Position numbers and translations under genes: made by a program. This document shows positions 33,659 to 42,673 of a stretch of DNA of 64,000 bases, one piece after another; position 1 is the stretch's first letter; each line of letters begins with the position of its first letter. A model generated the notes under the pieces. That model did no database searches, was not told where the DNA came from, and worked only from the letters and a program-made list of their open reading frames with translations. This DNA comes from Oharaeibacter diazotrophicus (GTDB taxonomy: Bacteria > Pseudomonadota > Alphaproteobacteria > Rhizobiales > Pleomorphomonadaceae). The stretch lies in assembly GCF_004362745.1 (NCBI RefSeq), contig NZ_SNXY01000006.1, positions 1,488,001 to 1,552,000 of the forward strand, given 5' to 3'.

Positions 33659-35257
33659 TCAGGCCTTCGCGGCGATCTCGGCGATGGCGACGAAGTCGAC
33701 CTTGCCGGTGCCGAGCACCGGCAGCGCGTCGACCTTGACCACCTTGCGCGGCATCATGATCTCGCCGATGCCGTGGTCCTGCGCATAGGCGATCAGGCCC
33801 TCGACCGTGGCGTCGGCCGAATCGGACACCAGCACCACCGCCTCGCCCTTGCGCGGATCCGGCACCGCCACGGCCGCGTGCGAGGCCTCCGGCCAGATCG
33901 CCGCGGCATAGGCCTCGACGGCGGCGAGCGACACCATCTCGCCGCCGACCTTGGCGAAGCGCTTGGCGCGGCCGCGGATGGCGACGAAGCCGTCGGCGTC
34001 GATGGTGACGATGTCGCCGGTGTCGTACCAGTCGCCATCGCGCGGCTGCAGCACGCCGGGCCGGTCGACGCGGAAGTAGCCGCGCATCAGGTTGGGCCCG
34101 CGCACCAGCAGCCGGCCGCCCTCGGCGAGCCCCGGTACCGGCTCGAGCCGGGCCTCGATGCCCGGCAGCAGCGGCCCGACGGTGCCCTCGCGCGCCGAGC
34201 CCGGGATGTTCACGGCGATCACCGGGGCGCATTCGGTGGCGCCGTAGCCCTCGTTGAGTTCGATGCCGAAGCGCTCGCGCCACAGCCGCCGCGTCGCCTC
34301 CTTGACCCGCTCGGCGCCGAGGATGGTCATCTTCACGGTGGCGAAGTCGTCGGCTTCGGCGGCCCGGCCCCAGCCGGCGGCGAAGGTGTCGGTGGCGAGC
34401 AGGATGGTCGTGCCAGCCGCCTTCACGAAGCCGGGTATCTGCCGGTAGTGCAGCGGCGAGGGATAGAGGAACGACTTGAAACCGCCGACCAGCGGCAGCA
34501 GCAGCCCGGCCGTCAGCCCGAAGGAGTGGAACACCGGCAGGGCGTTGAACATCACGTCGTCGGGCCGGAACCGCCACGCGGCGCGGATCTCGGCGACGTT
34601 GGCGAGCAGGTTGGCGTGGCTGAGCGCGACGCCCTTCGGCACGCCCTCGGTGCCCGAGGTGAACAGCACCACGGCGACGTCGTCCGGCTTCGGCCGGAAC
34701 GGCGCGTGGAACAGCCGCGGCAGTTTGGAGTAGGCGGCGCCGATCGCCTTGTCGACGAGGGTCAGCGCACGCCGGACCTCCTCGAGCCGGATCACCGTCG
34801 TCTTCTCGGCCAGCTTGGCGACGACCTCGTCGAGTTTGGCCGTGCGCACGAAGGCGTCGGAGGTGACGATGGTGCGGATGCCCGCCGCCGTGCAGGCCGC
34901 CTCGAGGTTGAGGAGCCCGGCGGAGAAGTTCAGCATCGCCGGCACGCGGCCGTAGGCGGTCAGCGCCAGCAGCGTCACCGCCGCACCGCCGACGTTCGGC
35001 AGCAGCACGCCGACCCGCTCGCCCCTCGCCGTCATCGTGGCGAGACGCCGTCCGAGCACCGCGGCCGCGAGCAGCAGACGGTCGCGCGTCAGCGGCTGGC
35101 GATCCTGGTCCTCGACCGCGGCGACGTCGCCGCCGGCCATGGTTCGTCCGTCCAGGAAGGCCTCGAACAGGCCGCGGTTCCAGAAGGCCGGATCGAGTCC
35201 GGCGGCGACGGGGTCGCGCCCGGCCGTGACCATCCCCTCGGCTCGTCCTGCCGCCAT
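33659..35257 (-). CDS. AMP-binding acyl-CoA/ACP synthetase (Aas C-domain-like)
   Basis: A 532-residue ANL-superfamily ligase that activates a carboxylic acid with ATP. The P-loop-like A3 motif LFTSGTEGVPKGV (about residues 185-198), ALPVFHSFGLTAG, NEGYGATECAPV (A5), DGDWYDTGDI (A7) and the catalytic lysine end VLGTGKVDF are visible. The overall pattern (FHSFGLT, GYGATE) matches the synthetase half of Aas, which re-acylates lysophosphatidylethanolamine or charges ACP. The acyltransferase half is absent, and no plsC-like gene is next to it. Acid specificity is not readable. GGGGAGGA precedes the ATG. Confidence 0.9.
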   Translation of the reverse strand: MAAGRAEGMVTAGRDPVAAGLDPAFWNRGLFEAFLDGRTMAGGDVAAVEDQDRQPLTRDRLLLAAAVLGRRLATMTARGERVGVLLPNVGGAAVTLLALTAYGRVPAMLNFSAGLLNLEAACTAAGIRTIVTSDAFVRTAKLDEVVAKLAEKTTVIRLEEVRRALTLVDKAIGAAYSKLPRLFHAPFRPKPDDVAVVLFTSGTEGVPKGVALSHANLLANVAEIRAAWRFRPDDVMFNALPVFHSFGLTAGLLLPLVGGFKSFLYPSPLHYRQIPGFVKAAGTTILLATDTFAAGWGRAAEADDFATVKMTILGAERVKEATRRLWRERFGIELNEGYGATECAPVIAVNIPGSAREGTVGPLLPGIEARLEPVPGLAEGGRLLVRGPNLMRGYFRVDRPGVLQPRDGDWYDTGDIVTIDADGFVAIRGRAKRFAKVGGEMVSLAAVEAYAAAIWPEASHAAVAVPDPRKGEAVVLVSDSADATVEGLIAYAQDHGIGEIMMPRKVVKVDALPVLGTGKVDFVAIAEIAAKA

Positions 35258-35346
35258 CCCGTCCTCCCCGCCCCCGCCCGGAGTCGCCGGCCGTTCCGTA
35301 ACGCAATCTAACGCAACGGAAGGGATGGGGAAGCCCCTGGGATCGC

Positions 35347-36534
35347 TCAGATACCCCCGGCCGCGACGGCCTTCTCGAGTTCCTCGATGGCGCAGATCAC
35401 GTGGTAGAAGCTGCTGGCCGGCGCCGGCTCGACGCGGAAGCTGCCGTCGACCTCCATGCGGTCGCGCCAGAGACCCGGGGTGTCGACGTCGAAGAAGCGC
35501 AGCATCGCCTCGCCGGCGGCGGCCGCCGCGGCGAAATGCTCGTCCCGTGCCGCCGCGTCGGTGGCGACGCCCGCGAGCGCGACGTGACCCTTGAGGCGCT
35601 CGGTCTGCGACCACAGCCGCGCCGTGCCGTCGCGCACGCCGCCGTCCTCCAGCATCTCCATGATGGCGACGCCGCGCGCGCGGTCGACGCCCGGCTCCTC
35701 GCCGAGTTCGACCAGACGGCCGGCGGCGCGGATCGCGTCGGGACGGGACCGCTTGACGCCCCAGCGGGTCAGGAGCCACGCCCACTCGAAATGGTGGCCC
35801 GGCTCGACGATGCGGCCGGCCTCGCCGGGCATCGGCGCCCAGTCGCCGTCGAAGAACTCCTTCAGCCAGCCGCCGGCTGCCGGATCGATCAGCTTGGCGA
35901 GGCAGAGTTCGGCGATCTCGTCGGCGAGCGCGCTCCAGGTGGCGTCGCCACCGGCCTCCTCCCACGCGAGGCAGGCCTCGAACATGTGCATGTGCGGGTT
36001 GGCCTTCAGCGGCAGCGTGCGCGGCGAGGCCTCCTCGAAGCCGGCGACCGGGTGCTTCCAGGTCGCGTGGAGGGCGGCGCGCAGCTTCAGCGCGGCGTCC
36101 TCGGCCTTGGCCCGGTCGGACGCGACGCTCGCGGCGGCGGCGAGGGCGAACAGCGCGAAGGCCTGGTCGTAGAGGTTGAAGGTATCGTCGAGCGCCTTGC
36201 CGTCGGCGGCGACCAGCATGCGCACGGTGCCGTCCGGCTTGACGCAGTGGGCGAGGAACCAGTCGAGCCCCTCGTCGACGATCCGCCGCCACGGCCCGCC
36301 CCAGCCGAGACGGCCGGCGACCGCGAAGGAGAAGATCTGCCGGGCGACCACGCGCACGCGCCGCGGCCGCGCCTCGATCTCGCAGCGCAGGCCCACGACC
36401 TCGTGGAAGCCGCCGTTGACGTGGTCGACGCCGAAGGCCGCCCAGGTCGGCAGCGCCTCGAGATGCAGCCACGAGGTCAGGCGGTCGCGCACGGCGACGG
36501 CGGCGGCGAAGGCGTGGGACCCGTCCGAAGGCAT
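35347..36534 (-). CDS. AGE-family sugar epimerase/isomerase
   Basis: A 395-residue (alpha/alpha)6-barrel protein of the N-acylglucosamine 2-epimerase/mannose isomerase family. FGVDHVNGGFHEVVG, RRVRVVARQIFSFAVAGRLGW, NLYDQAFALFALA, NPHMHMFEACLAWEE, EPGHHFEWAWLL and the closing SSFYHVICAI segment carry the Arg, His and Glu residues that line the catalytic cavity. Members interconvert mannose/fructose or epimerise N-acyl-glucosamine; the exact sugar is unknown. It is 64 bases upstream of, and co-directional with, the cysQ gene that precedes it, so the two may be co-transcribed. Confidence 0.92.
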   Translation of the reverse strand: MPSDGSHAFAAAVAVRDRLTSWLHLEALPTWAAFGVDHVNGGFHEVVGLRCEIEARPRRVRVVARQIFSFAVAGRLGWGGPWRRIVDEGLDWFLAHCVKPDGTVRMLVAADGKALDDTFNLYDQAFALFALAAAASVASDRAKAEDAALKLRAALHATWKHPVAGFEEASPRTLPLKANPHMHMFEACLAWEEAGGDATWSALADEIAELCLAKLIDPAAGGWLKEFFDGDWAPMPGEAGRIVEPGHHFEWAWLLTRWGVKRSRPDAIRAAGRLVELGEEPGVDRARGVAIMEMLEDGGVRDGTARLWSQTERLKGHVALAGVATDAAARDEHFAAAAAAGEAMLRFFDVDTPGLWRDRMEVDGSFRVEPAPASSFYHVICAIEELEKAVAAGGI

Positions 36535-36598
36535 GGAGATCCTCGACTGCAGGAGGGAAGCGGAGAACGCCGACGGGGCCGTCGGCGCCCGGCTGCGA

Positions 36599-37411
36599 TC
36601 AGCCGGCGACGGCCACGTCCGCCGAGGCGGCGACGAAGAAGCCGTTGGCGAAGTCGACGTCGTGGCCCTGGTCGCGCTTGCCGTAGAGGAAGGGCGTGCC
36701 GTCCGGGTTGACGACCCGGCCGCCTGCCGCGCGCAGCACGGCGTCGCCGGCGGCGGTGTCCCATTCCATGGTGCGGCCGAAGCGCGGGTAGAGGTCGGCC
36801 TCGCCGCAGGCGACGAGGCAGAACTTCAGCGACGAGCCGGCCGAGCGGTACTCCGCCACCTCGTAGCGACCGACGAAGGCGTCGGTCTCCGGCGAGCCGT
36901 GCGAGCGGCTGCCGACCACGGTGAGGCCGCCGGCGGGGGCGCGACGCACCGCCATCGGCTTCAGGGCGCCGCAGGCGCCTTCGGCGACGTCCGCCGACCA
37001 CGCCGACGCGCCCTCGCCCGCGAACATCCGGCCGAGCGCGGGAGCGTAGACGACGCCGGCGACCGGCACGCCGTTCTCGACCAGCGCGATGTTCACCGTG
37101 AACTCGCCGTTGCGCGAGATGAACTCCTTGGTGCCGTCGAGCGGGTCGACCAGGAAGAAGCGGTCCGCGGTCGCCGGCACCTTGCCGGCCGCCACCGACT
37201 CCTCGGCCACCACCGGCACGTCCGGCGCGATCTCGGCGAGCCGGGCGAGGATCACCGCCTCCGCGCGCTCGTCGGCCTCCGTCACCGGCGAGGCGTCCGC
37301 CTTGGTCGTGACCGCGATCGGCGCGGCGTAGACGTCGAGGATCTCGCGGCCGGCCGCGAGCGCGGTGTCGAGGAGGGCAGCGAGCAGGGACGACGGAGCG
37401 GCGGAAGTCAT
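36599..37411 (-). CDS. cysQ: 3'(2'),5'-bisphosphate nucleotidase
   Basis: A 270-residue inositol-monophosphatase-fold enzyme that removes the 3' phosphate from PAP/PAPS to protect sulfate assimilation. VVAEES, the metal-binding FLVDPLDGTKEFI motif, GNGEFTVNIALV-like follow-up (here RNGEFTVNIAL) and WDTAAGDAVLRAAGGRV are the family marks. It shares a sulfur/cysteine theme with cysE ~4 kb to the left, though they are separate units. The start chosen gives family length. Confidence 0.93.
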   Translation of the reverse strand: MTSAAPSSLLAALLDTALAAGREILDVYAAPIAVTTKADASPVTEADERAEAVILARLAEIAPDVPVVAEESVAAGKVPATADRFFLVDPLDGTKEFISRNGEFTVNIALVENGVPVAGVVYAPALGRMFAGEGASAWSADVAEGACGALKPMAVRRAPAGGLTVVGSRSHGSPETDAFVGRYEVAEYRSAGSSLKFCLVACGEADLYPRFGRTMEWDTAAGDAVLRAAGGRVVNPDGTPFLYGKRDQGHDVDFANGFFVAASADVAVAG

Positions 37412-37605
37412 GCGCGGGAGCCCTCTTCTTGGAAGCCGTCCGGCCTCAAAGCACGCTCCGGCCGCAAAGGTCAAGCGCGCCCCTGCGACATTCCGGCCAT
37501 CCGCGCGCCGCCGCGATTGACCGGCCGCGGCCGGGTCTCCACATTGCCGGCGAAGGCCGGCGCCGCGGGGGAGCGGAGCGAACCGGCCGCGAACGGTCCT
37601 GGAGG

Positions 37606-37677
37606 ATGGACATGCCCCGGCAGGCGACCGACCGACGATCCCGGCGCGCCCGCGCCGCGGCCGGAGGCCCCGCGTGA
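37606..37677 (+). CDS. Possible leader peptide (23 residues) coupled to the ABC permease gene
   Basis: A short frame starts at an ATG right after TGGAGG and ends in GTGA overlapping the permease start codon. The product (MDMPRQATDRRSRRARAAAG plus GPA) is Arg/Ala-rich and unlike a transporter subunit. Overlap and ribosome binding site make a translationally coupled leader plausible, but it may be chance in GC-rich DNA. Confidence 0.35.
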   Translation: MDMPRQATDRRSRRARAAAGGPA

Positions 37678-38435
37678 GCCGGTCCCGCGCCTCGATCGCC
37701 ACCACCGCCGCCTCCGTCGCCGCGCTGATCGCCCTGTGGTCGGTCGTCTCGCTGTTCGCCGAGCGGCGCGTGCTGCCGCCGCCGTGGGAGGTCGCGGCCA
37801 TCCTCGTCGCCGAGATCCGTTCGGGCGAACTGCCCTGGCACCTCTACTGCACGCTGACCCGGGTCGTGGCCGCCTTCACCGTCGCCATGGCGCTCGGCTC
37901 GGCGATCGGCCTCGCCATGGGCCGCAACCGGGTCGTCGACCGCGCGCTCGACGTCTGGCTGGTGGTGCTCCTGAACCTGCCGGCCCTCGTCGTCATCATC
38001 CTCGCCTACGTCTGGTTCGGCCTCACCGAGGCGGCGGCGATCGGCGCCGTGGCGCTCAACAAGCTGCCGAACGTCATCGTCACCGTCCGCGAGGGCGCCC
38101 GCGCCCTCGACCCCGACCTCGACCAGATGGCCGCCGCCTTCCGCCTGTCGGCGCGCAAGCGCCTGACCGAGATCGTGCTGCCGCAGCTCCAGCCCTATCT
38201 AGCCGCGGCGGCGCGCTCGGGCCTGTCGCTGGTCTGGAAGATCGTGCTGGTGGTCGAGCTGCTCGGCCGGTCCAACGGCGTCGGCTTCCAGCTCAACATC
38301 TATTTCCAGCTGTTCGACGTCGCCTCGATCCTCGCCTACGCGCTGAGCTTCGTCGTCGTGATGCTGGCCATCGAACTCGCCGTCCTGCAACCCCTCGAAA
38401 CACGGGCGAACCGCTGGCGTGTCCGCACCGCTTGA
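37674..38435 (+). CDS. ABC transporter permease (NitT/TauT type)
   Basis: A 253-residue inner-membrane permease with about six helices. The BPD_transp_1 coupling segment is RMLTE-like: ARALDPDLDQMAAAFRLSARKRLTEIVLPQLQPYL, with the EAA loop near residue 150. LPPPWEVAAILVAEI near the N-terminus is typical of permeases for nitrate, taurine or alkanesulfonates. The ATPase gene overlaps its end by 17 bases. No periplasmic binding-protein gene is adjacent, which is unusual for an importer of this class. Confidence 0.9.
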   Translation: MSRSRASIATTAASVAALIALWSVVSLFAERRVLPPPWEVAAILVAEIRSGELPWHLYCTLTRVVAAFTVAMALGSAIGLAMGRNRVVDRALDVWLVVLLNLPALVVIILAYVWFGLTEAAAIGAVALNKLPNVIVTVREGARALDPDLDQMAAAFRLSARKRLTEIVLPQLQPYLAAAARSGLSLVWKIVLVVELLGRSNGVGFQLNIYFQLFDVASILAYALSFVVVMLAIELAVLQPLETRANRWRVRTA

Positions 38436-39138
38436 GATCCACGTCGCCCGCAAGGTCTACCGCGGCGCCGAGGGCGGCACCGTGGAGGCCGTGCGCGGCC
38501 TCGACATCGCCGTTCCCGCCGGCGGCTTCACCGCGCTGATCGGCCCGTCCGGCTGCGGCAAGACCACCAGCCTCAGGATCCTCGCCGGCCTCGACCACGA
38601 CTACGAGGGCCGCGTCGTGCTGGCGCCGGGCGCGCGGATCGGCTTCGTGTTCCAGGAGCCGCGCCTGTTGCCCTGGCGCACGGTCGAGGAGAACGTCCGC
38701 CTCGTGCTCGACGATCCCCGCGGCTTCGACCCGGGTCCGCTGTTCGCCGAACTCGGCCTCGACGAGATGGCCCGGCGCTACCCGACCGAGCTGTCCCTCG
38801 GCCTCGCCCGCCGCGTCGCCCTCGCCCGCGCCCTGGCGATCCGGCCCGACGTGCTGCTGCTCGACGAGCCCTTCACCTCGCTCGACGAGACCACCGCGGG
38901 GCGCCTGCGCCAACTCGTGCTCGCCGCCTGGGCCCGCTACCGGCCGACCACGCTGATGGTGACCCACAACGTCCGCGAGGCGCTCCAGCTCGCCGAGCGC
39001 ATCGTCCTGCTCGCCCCGCGCCCCTCGCACGTCGTCGCCGAGATCCCGCTCGAAACCCCGCACGCCGAGCGCGACGAAGCCTGGGTCGAAGCCCGCCGCA
39101 CCGACCTCGTCCGCGCCCACCCCGGCCTCGTCGCCTGA
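38419..39138 (+). CDS. ABC transporter ATP-binding protein (NitT/TauT type), degenerate signature
   Basis: A 239-residue ATPase paired with the overlapping permease. Walker A is GPSGCGKTT (residues ~41-49), the Q loop is FVFQEPRLLPW, Walker B is VLLLDEPFTSLD, and the H-loop is MVTHN. The signature reads LSLGLARRVALARAL instead of LSGGQ, a departure that could lower ATP-hydrolysis efficiency; it may be normal in this subgroup. The start is GTG. The transported compound is not readable without the binding protein. Confidence 0.92.
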   Translation: MSAPLEIHVARKVYRGAEGGTVEAVRGLDIAVPAGGFTALIGPSGCGKTTSLRILAGLDHDYEGRVVLAPGARIGFVFQEPRLLPWRTVEENVRLVLDDPRGFDPGPLFAELGLDEMARRYPTELSLGLARRVALARALAIRPDVLLLDEPFTSLDETTAGRLRQLVLAAWARYRPTTLMVTHNVREALQLAERIVLLAPRPSHVVAEIPLETPHAERDEAWVEARRTDLVRAHPGLVA

Positions 39139-39161
39139 AGGGGTGGGCGGCGTTTGCCGCA

Positions 39162-39188
39162 CCCCTTCTCCCTTCGCGGGAGAAGGGG
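39162..39188. repeat. Palindromic intergenic element after the ABC ATPase gene
   Basis: A perfect 11-bp stem CCCCTTCTCCC/GGGAGAAGGGG with a TTCGC loop follows 23 bases after the ATPase stop. The following GCGTCAGCGGCGGATGAGGG resembles the common alphaproteobacterial non-coding repeat. It could also serve as a transcript end. Confidence 0.6.
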
Positions 39189-39387
39189 CCGCGTCAGCGG
39201 CGGATGAGGGGGAACCGCCGACGCCGGTCGGCCATGATCGGGCTCGGATCGGAAAGCCCTGCGCATCCCCCTCGTCCGGCGCCCGCGGGCGCGCCTCCGG
39301 CCGATCGCGGCGACGCCTCCGCCGAGCCTTGCCCTCGCCCGTGCAGCCCTGCTACCCAACTCGCCCTTTCCCGAACCCGAGGCCGCC

Positions 39388-40317
39388 ATGGTCACGCCCG
39401 ACGACATCCGCGCCGCCGCCGAGCGCATCCGCCCCTGGATCCGCCGCACGCCGGTGATCCGGCCCGGCGAAGGCGCCTTCGGCCTGCCGTTCGATCTGAC
39501 GCTGAAGCTCGAGCTGTTCCAGCACACCGGCTCGTTCAAGCCGCGCGGGGCCTTCAACAACCTGCTGACGCGCGACGTGCCCGCCGCCGGCGTCGCCGCG
39601 GCGTCCGGCGGCAACCACGGCGCCGCGGTCGCCTATGCCGCCGCCCGGCTCGGCTACCCCGCGACGATCTTCGTGCCGGAGATCTCGAGCCCGGCCAAGA
39701 TCGCGGCGATCCGCGCCCACGGCGCCGAGCTCGTCGTCGAGGGCGCACGCTACGACGACGCCCTCGCCCGCTGCGAGGCCCACCGGGCCGCCACCGGCGC
39801 GATCGGCGTCCACGCCTTCGACGCCGACGAGACCATCGCCGGCCAGGGCACGGTCGCACTGGAATGGCTGGAGCAGGCGCCGGATCTCGACACGTTGCTG
39901 GTCGCGGTCGGCGGCGGCGGACTGATCGCCGGGATCGCCGCCTTCTCTGCCGGATCGGTCCGCGTCGTCGCCGTCGAGCCGCGCGACAGCCGCGCGCTGC
40001 AGGCCGCGCTCGAGGCGGGCGGGCCGGTCGACGTGCCGGTCGCCGGTGTCGCCGCCGACAGCCTCGGCGCCCGCAACGTCGGCGCCCGCGTCTACGCGAT
40101 CGCCGCCCGCCACGTGGCCGCCGCGGTCACCGTCTCCGACGAGGCGATCCTGGAGGCCCGGCGCCGGCTCTGGCGCGACCTGCGCATCGTCGCCGAACCC
40201 GGCGGCGCCACCGCCCTCGCCGCGCTCGTGGAAGGCGCCTACGTGCCGGCCGCGGACGAGCGCGTCGGGGTGCTCGTCTGCGGCGGCAACACCGACCCGG
40301 CGACCGTCGCGGGTTGA
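39388..40317 (+). CDS. Threonine/serine dehydratase-like PLP enzyme
   Basis: A 309-residue fold-type II PLP enzyme that deaminates threonine or serine to the 2-keto acid. The Schiff-base lysine is Lys51 in HTGSFKPRGAFNN; the SGGNHGAAVA loop follows at ~residue 72, and the glycine-rich phosphate cup is VAVGGGGLIAGI. There is no C-terminal ACT regulatory domain, so it is the short (catabolic TdcB or serine racemase-like) type. The ATG is 249 bases downstream of the ABC gene, so separate transcription is likely. Confidence 0.93.
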   Translation: MVTPDDIRAAAERIRPWIRRTPVIRPGEGAFGLPFDLTLKLELFQHTGSFKPRGAFNNLLTRDVPAAGVAAASGGNHGAAVAYAAARLGYPATIFVPEISSPAKIAAIRAHGAELVVEGARYDDALARCEAHRAATGAIGVHAFDADETIAGQGTVALEWLEQAPDLDTLLVAVGGGGLIAGIAAFSAGSVRVVAVEPRDSRALQAALEAGGPVDVPVAGVAADSLGARNVGARVYAIAARHVAAAVTVSDEAILEARRRLWRDLRIVAEPGGATALAALVEGAYVPAADERVGVLVCGGNTDPATVAG

Positions 40318-40414
40318 CGTGACACCGATAAACCGCCGGCAGGCGGGCCGAGTCCCGGCCGCGCGGCCGTAACACCGCCGCGTCCGTTCGGGCGGCGACG
40401 CCGACGGGACATCC

Positions 40415-40993
40415 TCATTCGTCGAGGCCCGGCCGCGGCACTGGTTCGCGGGCCTCCACCGGCAGGCCCTCGAAGCCCCAACCGTCTGTCCCCTCGGGGT
40501 ACCAGACCACGTCGGTGTAGCCAAGCGAAAGGGCGCGCTTGGCGGCGTTCCAACTCATCCAGCAGTCGGCGAGGCAGTAGAACACCAGCGTCCGGGCGTG
40601 GTCGCCCTTCGTCGCCGCGGCGAGGTTGTCGGTGAAATAGCGCGCCATGTCGGCGGAGAGTTCGGCATAGCCGACGTCCGGCAGCCAGACGCTGCCCGGG
40701 ATGTCCTCGCGCGGCGGGAGCCGGAACACCGTGCCCGGCGGCAGCTTCGGCCGCGGCGGCTTCGGCAGCACGTCGACGAACACCGCCCCGCCGGCCTTCC
40801 ACAGCGCCGCGACCGCCGGGGTGTCGAGCACGCGGGCACCGTCGAGCCCGTCCGGCACCGGCGCCCGGTAGGGTTCGGCACGGAAACCGTCCGGTTGCGG
40901 CACGTCCGCCGCGGCGCGGACCCCGTCCGCGCCCGCCGTCACGACCGCCGCGGCGATCAAGGCCGCCACGGCACCAGAACACCACCGACGCAT
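40415..40993 (-). CDS. PQQ-dependent catabolism-associated CXXCW-motif rhodanese-like protein
   Basis: A 192-residue exported protein. Signal peptide (residues 1-26), then a rhodanese-like fold with the active loop VFYCLADCWMSWNAAKRA. That loop carries a CxxxCW arrangement, the mark of a family found only beside PQQ-dependent alcohol dehydrogenases. It is the last gene of the xoxF unit. GGGGAGG 6 bases before the ATG decides the start. A redox or copper/lanthanide handling role has been suggested for the family; none is shown here. Confidence 0.9.
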   Translation of the reverse strand: MRRWCSGAVAALIAAAVVTAGADGVRAAADVPQPDGFRAEPYRAPVPDGLDGARVLDTPAVAALWKAGGAVFVDVLPKPPRPKLPPGTVFRLPPREDIPGSVWLPDVGYAELSADMARYFTDNLAAATKGDHARTLVFYCLADCWMSWNAAKRALSLGYTDVVWYPEGTDGWGFEGLPVEAREPVPRPGLDE

Positions 40994-41113
40994 CCACGAC
41001 CTCCCCACCCGGCTCCGCCGGACTCCGCCGCCGTGCCGTCGCGCCGGTTCGGCGCCGGACGAGCGGCCGCGATCCCGTCGCGGCCCGCAGGACCGTACCG
41101 CGACGGGCCGTCG

Positions 41114-41956
41114 TCACTGCGTGATCGGCCGGTCCTTCTCGTCGAGCAGCGGCACGCCGAACTCGAGCAGGATCGCGTTGATCTCCTTCTGGTTCTCGCG
41201 GATCAGCGTGTTGAGCTGACGCTTCCAGTTCTGGTCCGAGGCCCTGACGCCCATGGTGATGCGATAGGTCAGGCGCGGCCCGCGGGTCTCCTTGACCAGC
41301 GGCACGGCGGTGAGGCCGTTCTGCTTGGCGTAGTAGCCGCCGATCGGACCCCAGAAGATCGCGACGTCGGTGACGCCGTCGACGAGATCCTTGACCATCA
41401 TCTCGGGCACGTGGGTGTAGCGGGTGTCCACCATCAGCGGATAGGGCTTCACCCGGCCCATCAGGCCGTTGATCGCGATGTTGTCGCCCGGGGGAGTGCC
41501 CGCGACGAGGCCGATCCGCAGACCCTTCAGCCGTGGGTCCTCCAGGGTGTCGACGCCGTCGGCCTTGGAGCCGGGCTTGGTCACCAGCACGTAGCTGGTG
41601 CGGTAGTAGGCGTTGGTGTTCTGCACCAGCTCGTCGCCCTGGGCGTAGCCGATGATGACGTCGCAGCGCTTCTCGCCGAGCGTCTTGCGCACGAAGCCCG
41701 TCGCCATCGGGTACCAAGTGTAGGTCAACGGCTTGCCGACCTTGGTCGACAGGAACTCCGCGATCCTGTTCTCGAAGCCCTGGCTCTTGTCGTTGGAGAA
41801 CGGCATGCTGGCCGGGTCGGCGCAGACGCGCAGGTTGTGCGGATCGATCAGTTCGACCGCCTCGCTGAAGTTGCCGTCCTGTGCCCGCGCCGTGCCGAAC
41901 GAGGTGGCCGCCGCGATCGCCGCGACGAGAACCGCCGCTGCCTTCCGTTTCGTCAT
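41114..41956 (-). CDS. xoxJ: XoxJ, periplasmic binding-like protein of the methanol dehydrogenase system
   Basis: A 280-residue secreted protein (signal peptide 1-26, ending ARAQ) with the solute-binding-protein fold. LRVCADPASMPFSND near residue 43, RCDVIIGYAQGDE and DVAIFWGPIGGYYAK identify the quinoprotein-associated SBP family (MxaJ/XoxJ). Structural work on XoxJ suggests that it assists activation or maturation of XoxF rather than nutrient uptake. It lies downstream of xoxG across a strong hairpin. GGAGGAGCG before the ATG supports the start. Confidence 0.93.
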   Translation of the reverse strand: MTKRKAAAVLVAAIAAATSFGTARAQDGNFSEAVELIDPHNLRVCADPASMPFSNDKSQGFENRIAEFLSTKVGKPLTYTWYPMATGFVRKTLGEKRCDVIIGYAQGDELVQNTNAYYRTSYVLVTKPGSKADGVDTLEDPRLKGLRIGLVAGTPPGDNIAINGLMGRVKPYPLMVDTRYTHVPEMMVKDLVDGVTDVAIFWGPIGGYYAKQNGLTAVPLVKETRGPRLTYRITMGVRASDQNWKRQLNTLIRENQKEINAILLEFGVPLLDEKDRPITQ

Positions 41957-42086
41957 TCGCTCCTCCCGCGACGGGTCGTCCGTACCGGCGCCCGCGCCTG
42001 TCGTTGGTCCTGGTCGCTCGCCCGCGCCCCGTCGCGGCAATCGCCCGTCGTCTCCGCTCCGCCCTGCCGCTCCCTCGAAACGGCAA

Positions 42087-42118
42087 GAGCCGCCCCGACC
42101 TGCCGGCCGGGGCGGCTC
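42087..42118 (-). terminator. Hairpin between xoxG and xoxJ
   Basis: An 11-bp perfect stem GAGCCGCCCCG/CGGGGCGGCTC with a 10-base loop lies 37 bases after xoxG. On the minus strand it is followed by TTGCCGTTT, a weak U-tract. It may end or attenuate part of the xoxFG transcript before xoxJ. Confidence 0.55.
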
Positions 42119-42154
42119 GTCCCTCTCAAACCGCCTCGCCGGCCGATCGCGTCG

Positions 42155-42673
42155 TCACTTCGGCGGGCCGAGGCACTCGTCCTGGTACTTGCGGGCCGCG
42201 TCCGGCTTGGTTTCCTTCTTCGCCGGGCGGCCGCGGCCGATGGCGTCGTCGGAGCGCGCGCGCAGGTAGACGTAGAGGTCGTCGATGAAGCACATGACGT
42301 TGAGGTTCGTGCCGAACGCCGGCATCACCGAGGCGCTGCCGCCCTGGACCGCGGTGTTCTGCTGGCCCGAGGAGACGATCTCCTGGAACTTGTAGTAGTC
42401 GATGTTCTTCTGCTTCAGCGAGTCCTTCAGCGCCGGCGCGTAGGTCGAGCCCATCGCGTCCGGGCCGTGGCAGACGTGGCACTCGGCATGGTACATCCGG
42501 AAGCCGGAGTAGGTGTACCAGTCGACCGTGCCGTCGGCCTGGATGTTGTAGGTCGGGTTGCCGTCCGCATCCAGGTACTTGCCGTCCTCCTCGGACACGG
42601 CCTTGCTGTCGGCGGCATAGGCCGAACCGGCGATCAGCACGGCCGCGGCGAACATCGAGAATCTCAGAACCAT
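42155..42673 (-). CDS. xoxG: Cytochrome c XoxG, electron acceptor of XoxF
   Basis: A 172-residue periplasmic c-type cytochrome (c-L/c-553I type). Signal peptide 1-21 (AYA), haem motif CHVCH (Cys65, Cys68, His69), and the probable axial Met117 in SVMPAFG. The DWYTYSGFRMYHAECHVCHGPDAMGSTYAP pattern is diagnostic of XoxG. It takes electrons from the PQQ of the adjacent XoxF and passes them to a terminal oxidase cytochrome. The ATG is preferred over a TTG one codon earlier. A 428-bp gap with a long hairpin separates it from xoxF. Confidence 0.95.
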   Translation of the reverse strand: MVLRFSMFAAAVLIAGSAYAADSKAVSEEDGKYLDADGNPTYNIQADGTVDWYTYSGFRMYHAECHVCHGPDAMGSTYAPALKDSLKQKNIDYYKFQEIVSSGQQNTAVQGGSASVMPAFGTNLNVMCFIDDLYVYLRARSDDAIGRGRPAKKETKPDAARKYQDECLGPPK

